Of a DNA stretch of 30,763 nt, positions 23,106 to 30,763 are shown piece after piece. The DNA comes from Chara braunii (Eukaryota; Streptophyta; Charophyceae; Charales; Characeae). The notes below the pieces were generated by a model. It worked only from the letters and a program-made list of their open reading frames with translations. It was not told where the DNA came from and ran no database searches. The DNA lies in contig BFEA01000186.1 of NCBI GenBank assembly GCA_003427395.1, positions 1,662,567 through 1,693,329 on the forward strand. The letters are read 5' to 3'. The position numbers were made by a program, and so were the translations under genes. Every line of letters starts with the position of its first letter. The stretch's first letter is position 1.

Positions 23106-25439
23106 CATAGCTGTTGGAGCCGCGCGCGCAGTCTGTGCCAGGGTGTATTGCACCTGGCCAAGTTCGAGCTATACATTCATTCTCATTGGGCATATTTGGA
23201 GAATGGCAGGATTTGACACGTCGTAGCTGGCGCCATCGCGAGCATCGTCGACACGGATCTTCGTCCTCGTGGTCGTGTGGATACGGACTGTGATGGGAGT
23301 CACCTTGGTGCACGCATCCCCCGCCGTTGTGGGGGTCGATGCTGCAGGGCTCTTCAACCTTACAAACACGGCCGTGTTGATCACCATCATTGGGACCATC
23401 GCGTTCCCCATCGTGTTCAATCGCTACCACAGTCGTGCTGCCTGTGACATCTTCGTCACTCGTCGTCTCCGGTATTATTGGTCATTAAGGCTCCGTGGTG
23501 GTCGTCGTCGCCTTTTTGTTTGTGCTCATCTCCAAGTTGATAATTGTCGCAACGATTGTTGTTCTTGTCGATCTTCTCGTCTTATTCATGCTCGAAGTCT
23601 ATGATATTGCTGCTGGTTGCGCGGTGGTGGCTGTTACTCGTATGCTTAGACTTGTAGGTAGTGGGATGGACTGTTACTAAGAATCTGAAGTTGAGGTGGC
23701 ATATTGCAGTGGGGGAAGGCGGTTGTGTGAGTTGCCACTACTGAAAGTACCAGACAATTGCTACCAGGGGACTTGTGAGTCAAGTGAGTATGCTGTGACA
23801 AGGGCTACTATTGCTGTGATTGATAATTAATTCAGAGACTGTTGTTGCTACCAAACGCCCGGGTTCAGAGTGACAGCATTGCTGATATGGGTATGTGACT
23901 GTTGTGCTCCACGTGCTGCAGTCGAAGTTACTCGGCCAAGTATGGGCTTACTGAGCCCTGCTAAGCGCAACTACTTTTCTCGCTGCTATAGTTGGGAACA
24001 TTGGACTGTGGTCTTTAGGCCTTGAGGAGTATTGAGTTGCCTTGATACGACGGCTGAGACGACTGAAGGACCATAGCAGAGACAGTTGAACTCTACTCTG
24101 TCCTACATCGCTAAGAGTGAAAGTATTGCTGTTTTTTCTTAGCTACAAGTAGACATCTGTCGCAGACTGTGAAAGCATGACCTATTGAACCTTTAGCATC
24201 TCATAGCTTGAAGCAGAGGGTGTCAAAAAAACTATCATAGGGAGCACACGCCAACTGTGGGCGTACATGCTTGGTCACAGCGGTGGTTTGAGTGGACGGC
24301 ATCTGAAGTATTTCGTTGCTACTGCTAAGTGCTCGTGTGCTGCGGCCATTCACTCCATATCTCTGGTTCAGACCATTGTTATTTCACACCTTGTGACTCA
24401 GAGTCACAGCCTGGGTGTCCCAAAGTCATGACTGTGTTTTTGTGGGGCATGTTGCTGAGTCCTGAGCCAAACTGTCAGACCTATTGCTGAACTGCTTATA
24501 TGTTTTTTTGCGGTAACAAACACGATTGTCGTTGTCACTAAAATATTGCTGCTGCTACTATACTCAGCAGGTGGTGGACTGTGACTTATGAGTTCCTCTA
24601 TTATCAAGAATCTCGGCCCTGTCGTGCATTGGGCAGTATATTGCGGCGAATAGTTTCTTGCGCTCGCAAGGCTTGCTGTACACCATAGTAGCATGTTACC
24701 TTTGGTACTCATGCCGCTACGCATGGTTGTCGTGCGCTCAGCGTCCTGGTGAGTGGGGTTGCAGTCCGACGCACTTTAAGTAGAGCACAGGGGTGCGCAG
24801 CGACAACATAGGACTAAGGAAAGGTACTGTGGGCAGGAGGAGTGATCAAGGTTTTCTTCTCGGGGGTCGTTGCTGCAACTTGAAGGTTCGTCAGGGGGAG
24901 TTATTATTCTGCGTCCAGGCCGTGGTTTGGCCATCTCGACTGTGCTTTTGGCCACCATTGTGGGGCCCTCAGGCGATTGAAGGTTTCAAGGCCCTCTCCC
25001 GCGAGTCTGAGCGCACCTCTCTTGGATCTGAGAGTCTTAATGATTCTCTCGCTACCTTTCTCAGTCTCAGTCCAGTCCCTTGGTTCAGAGAGGAAGGCGG
25101 CAGGCGGGGTTGCAACCCGTAGGACCGCAACAAGACCTTGTGGGAGGTCCACCCACCGATTACGGGAGCTCTGCCGGAGCCCAGGCGGGGTTCTGAAGGC
25201 AGGGAACTTCAGGTATAACTTTTGTCTGATGCATGTAATCCCTTCCCCTAACTGATATTTCTTTGGGTATCTGAATATAACTATGAAAGATTATTATTTT
25301 GTTTTGTTATGTATATCATGACATGCCTTGTGAAAGGTTAAATAAACATATATATATGAGAGTTCATATAATTTTTTTGTGAATTTAGACAAAGTAATTG
25401 GGGGAAGGTGGGAAAAAAGAGTTTTTCATGCGTTTGACC
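22991..25439. other. Non-coding, minisatellite-like stretch without supported genes
   Basis: A (GA)n tract occupies 23050-23101. Open frames at 23269-23680 encode either hydrophobic or Asp/His-rich peptides depending on strand, reflecting GTC/GAC-rich composition, and are not accepted as genes. From 23700 to 24740 the motif TATTGCTG(C/T) recurs loosely (near 23811, 23877, 24124, 24481, 24543), again suggesting a decayed tandem repeat. From 24780 to 25250 nothing is recognised. Confidence 0.5.
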
Positions 25440-25451
25440 GGGTCAAACCAA

Positions 25452-26512
25452 GGCTGGGCCCCTCCGGGGGGATGTGGGCCCAGTGCTATGTTTTATTGAT
25501 GTCTGTTTGGCTGTGTGAATGAGCTTTTATGGCTGGTCCTACCCGGGTAGGATGAATCAGTCGTTGTTTTCTTTGAGGGTTTCTGAACAGGAGGATGGAC
25601 ACCCTGGGTAGAGAAGGCTCAGATTCCTGGTGTTTCTTTTAATGAGTTGAGGTGTATGAGGGAACAAAGGCATAAGACTAAGCGTACCCTAGGGTTAGGG
25701 CGGCTTAGCCATGAGCCATGAGCTAACTGGTCAAACTAGAGTATAAAATTTGATACATATATTATTTGAATTTAAACTTCTGACAGATGGGGCACCCTGG
25801 GTAGGGGAAGTCAGTCAGTAAGTCATGTAGAACTAAGAAAGAAAAGGAAATAGGTGAAGAATAAAAACAAGGTAACTGGGCAGACTGAACGTACCCTAGG
25901 GTTAGGGCGGTTTAGTTGTATGCTCGTAATAACACTAACGGGCAGAAAGTTAGTATAAATCTGTTCTTATCTTCCCTTTTAAACAAAGAGGGCGGATCGG
26001 AAGTTCCATTAGTTGGAAAGGTCCGATCGACTGCCTAACAAGAGAAGGAAAAACATAAAGTTTGTGTAAGTATTCGTATGATATCAAATGTTGTATGGCT
26101 GACTAGGCGTACCCTAGGGTTAGGGCGGCCTAGTGATATTTTTTTGTCGTTAATATGATATAAGATGGACTTACCCTATGGTTAAGGCGGTCAAACTTTT
26201 TGTCGTTCGTGCTTATGTTCAGGCAATATAGGCCTACCCCGGGTAGGGATGGTCTAATGTTATGTCATATGTAACTTTGTTTACGGCAGACTGGGCACAC
26301 CCTAGGGTTATGGCAACCCGGTCCTATGTTTCATGTTGTCAGTTAGGCAGGAACCAGACGTACCCTACGGTTAGGGCGGTCTGGTCATATACTTTACGTA
26401 TACAGTTCATATTATGTTGGGCACACCCTAGGGTTAGGGCACTCCAGACATGCGTACCTTATTTGTTATTTAGGCAGGTCAGAAATACCTTTTAATTAGG
26501 GTGAGTCTGATC
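25452..26512 (+). repeat. Family of stem-loops with covarying outer stems around a CCCTAGGGTTAGGG core
   Basis: Outer stem pairs, 5' and 3' arm: CTGGGCC 25454/GGCCCAG 25477; GGCTGGT 25531/ATCAGTC 25556; TCTGA 25582/TCAGA 25619; CTAAGC 25678/GCTTAG 25703; CTGAC 25780/GTCAG 25810; ACTGAAC 25884/GTTTAGT 25910; GATCGGA 25995/TCCGATC 26022; ACTAGGC 26102/GCCTAGT 26128; a weak pair near 26168/26190; TAGGCC 26229/GGTCTA 26251; GACTGGG 26289/CCCGGTC 26317; ACCAGAC 26353/GTCTGGT 26379; ATGTTGGG 26414/TCCAGACAT 26443; GGTCAGA 26477/TCTGATC 26506. Most units share a core like GTACCCTAGGGTTAGGGCG, which can fold as CCCTA-NGGT-TAGGG; several have shorter ACCC..GGGT cores. All lie in the same orientation. 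G.U pairs are frequent, favouring an RNA-level structure read from the + strand. Confidence 0.85.
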
Positions 26513-28180
26513 ATATGTCATAGGAAAGGGGGACTTAGAAGGGAAAGGAACTGAGAGATGTAACAAACTGCTTGGGTTAAACTGATGTGGGATTGTGAGA
26601 GATGTTTTGTTTATGCATGCTCATGGACTCTCACTCAGGTGCGTCCTTTCGATAGGTTAGCTGCTTAGATGCTCGCCGAGTGTTGGAGTCATAGGCAGAT
26701 GAGATGGATGATGGGGGGCAGAGCTTGCGATAGAGATAAGACTGACCTTACTTGAAATTAGAATTGACGATAGCTCACGATATCATATTCTGAAAGGGGA
26801 TCGTGTAAACTATCTTCAATCTTAACTATCAAACAAGTGTAAGAAGTTAGTCCCAAGTATAGTTTTGCTTTGTCTTTCTATTTTCATCTTTGTATAAATC
26901 TTGACAGTCTCCTGCTCCTATGGGAAGCGCTGCCGAAATTTCTGCAAATCTGAAGAGTTAGTCATTTCTGGACTCATAGGAATTATGAGAAGGCACTTTT
27001 CCTACGGAAAACGTTGTCGAAATTTCGTAGAATCGGAGGAGTTATAATATTTCTAGTTAGAAGATACTTGGCAAATCCACCCTGAATAGGGGGGGGATGC
27101 TCAGTGACTTGATACTGATAAGGGGAGCTGACAGTGAGACTAGTAGAGGAGCTACGTTACGAATTGGGAAGTATTCTCCTTTTGGCATGAACATAGTAGT
27201 GGTTCTTTTTTGGTCTGTACTGTGATGCAGGTTTCCATATTTTCGCTCGAAGGCTTAATTCGTTCGGTCTGATCCTTCGAAGGATCACTTTCCATTATCA
27301 GTGATAACAGGTCGGTTGCCGATTCGTCAGTTCACGACTCAACTTCCTTACTTCTTCTGCCTCTCAACCTAAGGCCTTGGCCCCTGCTGGGTTTTATGTT
27401 TTCTTGGGTTTTTACCCAGATTCTTTATAAATGGCAATTTCTTAAAGATTGAGTATTTTTGTTGAGGAACGGTGGGGAAAAGGTTGGGCTTGTGTGCATA
27501 AGGCAGGGTGTGAGTGGCAGAAGGCTGAAAAGTTGACCCCTTTAGTGTGTGCAATGTCGTTTGGACTCTGTGTGTGATCGCAGGTAGGTGTGGAGAAATC
27601 TCGATTGAGTTTTTGGTGAATGGTTGTGTTTTGGATTCAGATGGGCAGACCACACAACTGTTGTGAGAGTGGACTACCACACAACTCTTTGTTTGATTGA
27701 GATTGTCCTTTTCCCATCCTGATAATGTGATAGTCAAAGTAAGCCTACGCTCGGGTAATCCTCACGGGGCTACGCGACCACACGCTTACATTTTTCTTTA
27801 CTCATTTCCTTGTTTTAATTTTATTTTGGTAGAACGATAAAATTTCAGGCGGAAGAATTAACATGTCACTGGTGGTGCGCCAGACAACTCACCACAGCTT
27901 CGAATTCCTTCCTGCCCTAGGGACCATCTTACCCCATACCCTTTGTGACACCTCAGGGTGCAGAAGATGGTAAGGCCCTCATACTGTTTTTGCGCTCACT
28001 AAAGGTTTACCCCCTTAACGCGCGCTTCAGACGACGTCCGAGCGTCGAGAGCGACCCCATGGCTCAGATAAGGCCACTTGATTATTGTCACCACCTAATG
28101 AGAGATGGTTAATGGATAACTTATATTTCACTGAATCTATAACGAAAAAACTTTTACATATGGTATAGCGAACATAAATG
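26513..28180. other. Non-coding stretch with direct repeat and isolated hairpins
   Basis: No gene can be supported. A 57-bp imperfect direct repeat occurs at about 26915-26971 and 26999-27056. A perfect 16-base palindrome GATCCTTCGAAGGATC lies at 27271-27286. A nested hairpin at 27923-27971 has outer ACCATCTT/AAGATGGT and inner ACCCT/AGGGT. A 122-codon - strand frame at 27369-27737 has no recognised features. Confidence 0.6.
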
Positions 28181-29440
28181 TACTCATTTGATGTTTTAGA
28201 CTCTGGGGTCTTACTTAGTTTTTCTAAAGAGTTATAAACACTTGTACTCATTTGATGTTTTAGACTCTGGGGTCTTACTTAGTTTTTTTAAAGAATTAGA
28301 AACACACTCGAGCCTAGGTTCGGTGTTTTGTTACCGAAAACGCACTTCGGGGTTTTCGGGTCTTAGTTAGTGTCTCTAGACAATTACATCAGACCCTAGG
28401 TTCGGTGTTTCGTTACCGAAACGCACTTCGGAATTTTCGGGTTTTACTTAGTTTTTTTTTAGAGTTACATTCGAGCCTAGGTTCGGTGTTTCGTTACCGA
28501 AACACACTTCGGGGCTTTCGGGTTTTACTTAGTGTCTCTAGTGTGTTATATCCGAGCCTAGGTTCGGTGTTTCGTTACCGAAACACAATTCGAGGTTTTC
28601 GGGTTTTGCTTAGTGTCTCCAGTGTGTTATATCCGAGCCTAGGTTCGGTGTTCCGTTACTGAAACGCACTTCGGGGTTTTCGGGTTTTACTTAGTATCTC
28701 TAGACAGTCACATCCGACCCTAGATTCGGCGTTTCGTTTCCGAAACGCACTTCGCGGTTTTCGGGTTTTACTTAGTGTCTCTGGTGTGTTATATCTGAGC
28801 CTAGGTTTGGGGTTTCATTACTGAAACGCACTTCGGGATTTTCAGGTTTTGGTTAGTTTGTTTAGAGAGTTACATCCGAGCCTGGGTTCGGTGTTTCGTT
28901 ACAGAAACACACTTCGGGGTTTTCGGGTTTTACTTAGTGTCTCTAGTGTATTATCGAAACGCACTTCGGGATTTTCTGGTTTTACTTAGTGTCTCTAGTG
29001 GGTTATGTCCGAGCCTAGGTTCGGTGTTTCGTTACTGAAACGCACTTCGGAATTTTCGGGTTTTACTTAGTTTTTTCAGAGAGTTACATCTTAGCCTAGG
29101 TTCGATGTTTCGTTACAAAAAACACACTTTGGGGGTTTCGAGTTTTACTTATTGTCTCTACTGTGTTACATCCGAGTCTAGGTTTGGTGTTTCGTTACCG
29201 AAATGCACTTCGGAGCTTTCGGGTTTTACTTAGTGTCTGTAGTGTGTTATATCCGAGCCTATGTGTGGTGTTTCGTTACCGAAACACACTTCGGGGTTTG
29301 CAGGTTTTACTTAGTGTCTCTAGCGTGTTATATTCGAACCTAGCTTCGGTGTTTTGTTACCGAGACACACTTTGGGTTTTTCGGGTTTTGCTTAGTGTTT
29401 CTAGTGTGTTATATCCGAGCCTAGGTTCGGTGTTTCGTTA
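28177..29440 (-). repeat. 81-bp satellite array, copy 2, inverted relative to copy 1
   Basis: About 14-15 units read on the + strand as TTCGGTGTTTCGTTACCGAA followed by ACACACTTCGGGGTTTTCGG and GTTTTACTTAGTGTCTCTAG, the reverse complement of the unit at 13640-15245. The left edge begins with two copies of a 65-bp unit containing GATGTTTTAGACTCTGGGGT, which grades into the satellite. One unit near 28945-28965 is shortened. The right edge ends abruptly at 29440. Confidence 0.95.
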
Positions 29441-29530
29441 GCTCCTTTTTAACAAGGAGTTTTCTTTAGTTTTACCCCTCGCTCGGACTGCCGGGGTTCG
29501 ATCCCGTGACTTGAGGTTCGGAAGTAGTTC
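29441..29530 (+). repeat. Short hairpin and tRNA T-arm-like fragment
   Basis: CTCCTT (29442-29447) pairs with AAGGAG (29454-29459) directly at the satellite edge. GGTTCGATCCC at 29495-29505 is a perfect B-box consensus, but no A box is recognisable upstream, so this is a tRNA or SINE fragment at most. Confidence 0.4.
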
Positions 29531-30670
29531 ACTGTTAGTTAGTTATTTAGGCTCTCACCCGTGCGTAACGGGAGCCTGACACTTGGTCTGCTCTGGAAGT
29601 TAGTGGTTAGATTCTTTGTTTTTTTTTCTTTTTTTTTTTCTTTCTTTTTACCATTATTAGTTAAGATTCGTTCTAACCGATCTCAATTTCTGATGAAGGC
29701 TCATATGAATCTACCTCCGACAAAATGGCAGATTCATTGACACCTATGCTACCCGCAAATGTAGTGAGGTGAGACCCACAGACTCTGCACCTCGCCGGGA
29801 TCTCGGTTCCTCGAGGATTTCGGGTGAAGGGGAGATCCCCGCGGAATAGATGTAGGAAGGGCAAGTGCCCGGGGACAAATATGCGAGTGAGAGAGGCGCG
29901 TGAGTGAAGGGCGTGCAGACGTACAAGCAGCGTGCAGGCGTGCGAAAGTCCAGACGAGCGGAAGCAAGCTGTGAGAGCGAGCATGCGTGCGAGTAAGAGC
30001 GAGCGCTGAGGAAAAGCGCACGCACGAGCAAGAAGAAAGAAGAGTGTGAGCGAAAGCTTGCGAGGGCGAGCGTGAGGACAGACGAGAGGAAAGGCGCGAG
30101 GGAAGAGAGGTAGGAAGGAGAAGAAGGGAAGAAGGAGGAGGAGAGTGATACAGAAGGAGAAGGAGTAGAGGTAGTAAGGAAAGAAGAAGAAGGAGAAGAA
30201 GGGAGGAAGGGAGAAAACAAGGAGCAACTTACTAGCAGCTGTAGGCGACGGTGGCAGCGACGACGACGACGGATCGACGACGACGTGGAGCGGGAGCGAG
30301 AAATAGGTAAGCCTTCGATCCGCGGCTTGCCTCGTGATGCATCGATAGAGTACAATAAATAATTAAAAATAATGGATAAATACATAAATAAAATAAATCG
30401 AATGAATCTATCATAAGAATGTGGGAAGATTCGCTAGCGTGTGAGTGTATGCATATACCCGATCCCGTGGCGGACCTCCCGCTATAAGTCTAACTAAGTC
30501 GAACGAATCTACAGCTACAATACGAGAATGTGCGCGACTCTACCCGTTCGCTCAGTTGCGCGGCTGTGTATGAGAGAGAGAGAGATTTCCTCGTCGTCCT
30601 CCTCCTCTAAGTCCTCCATCTCTCCCTCGCCCTCTTGCTACCTGACTTCACGATATCTACAGGCTACAAG
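29531..30670. other. Purine-rich low-complexity DNA, no supported gene
   Basis: From about 29880 to 30240 the + strand is strongly G/A-rich with GAGCGAG, GCGTGCG and AAGAAGG words. The long - strand frames here (Ser/Leu/Phe-rich) are a by-product of that composition. An AT-rich stretch lies at about 30350-30410. Confidence 0.6.
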
Positions 30671-30675
30671 CGAGT

Positions 30676-30676
30676 G

Positions 30677-30763
<87 letters not shown>
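30676..30763 (+). repeat. (GT)n(GA)n compound microsatellite at window end
   Basis: Pure GT repeats pass into GA repeats at 30738 and continue to the last base, the same order and strand as the tracts at 4740-4796 and 16736-16857. Confidence 0.97.

Noticed and set aside
23169-23680. Possible membrane protein on the + strand or Asp/His-rich protein on the - strand
   Set aside because: Both readings follow from GTC/GAC-rich composition. Neither has a clear start or recognised domain, and neighbouring sequence is minisatellite-like.
25452-26512. Interstitial telomere repeat
   Set aside because: CCCTAGGGTTAGGG looks telomere-like, but it is never tandem. It occurs once per stem-loop and is flanked by variable complementary arms.
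13640-29440. CRISPR array
   Set aside because: The 81-bp arrays are head-to-tail satellites without unique spacers, in eukaryotic DNA.
29673-30414. Ser/Leu-rich - strand frames of up to 213 codons
   Set aside because: They result from purine-rich low-complexity DNA on the + strand. No motif, start context or conservation signal is visible.

Overview
This is repeat-dense eukaryotic nuclear DNA. Genes are sparse and broken. It has long (GT)n(GA)n compound microsatellites, satellite arrays, relics of at least three DNA-transposon families, a U6 snRNA-derived sequence, tRNA-like fragments and one 470-base assembly gap. I see no bacterial operon structure. The texture fits a large, transposon-rich genome such as that of a charophyte alga or other plant-lineage organism, but no single feature fixes the taxon.

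Left part (1-11950): a cluster of protein-coding relics. On the + strand, 345-1194 and 1436-2942 are decayed reading frames of unknown function. The second runs, across a homopolymer frameshift, into an intact histone H3-fold domain (2944-3345). A nine-unit array of hairpin modules separated by GT/GA microsatellite follows (4140-5370). A second + strand gene of unknown function (5520-7284) carries an internal 289-bp tandem duplication. Facing it on the - strand are a Ulp1-type cysteine protease (9113-7512) and a Plavaka-like transposase (10704-9230). That pair is typical of large multi-gene DNA transposons, and the convergent + and - strand blocks may be one element. The nonsense codons are mostly what C-to-T (or G-to-A) transitions at Gln, Arg and Trp codons would give.

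Middle (11950-21650): a non-autonomous element with TTAA ends and internal tandem repeats (12496-13397), an 81-bp satellite array (about 13640-15245), a structured inverted-repeat region, a short AT-hook reading frame cut off by the gap, a BED-finger hAT transposase pseudogene (18484-20190), and a tRNA-like plus U6 snRNA-like composite (about 21384-21628).

Right part (21650-30763): no convincing genes. It holds decayed minisatellites. The most striking feature of the window is a family of about a dozen stem-loops (25452-26512) whose outer stems differ in sequence but stay complementary, with G.U pairs, around a conserved CCCTAGGGTTAGGG core. A second copy of the 81-bp satellite follows in opposite orientation (about 28300-29440), then purine-rich low-complexity DNA and another GT/GA microsatellite at the window edge.
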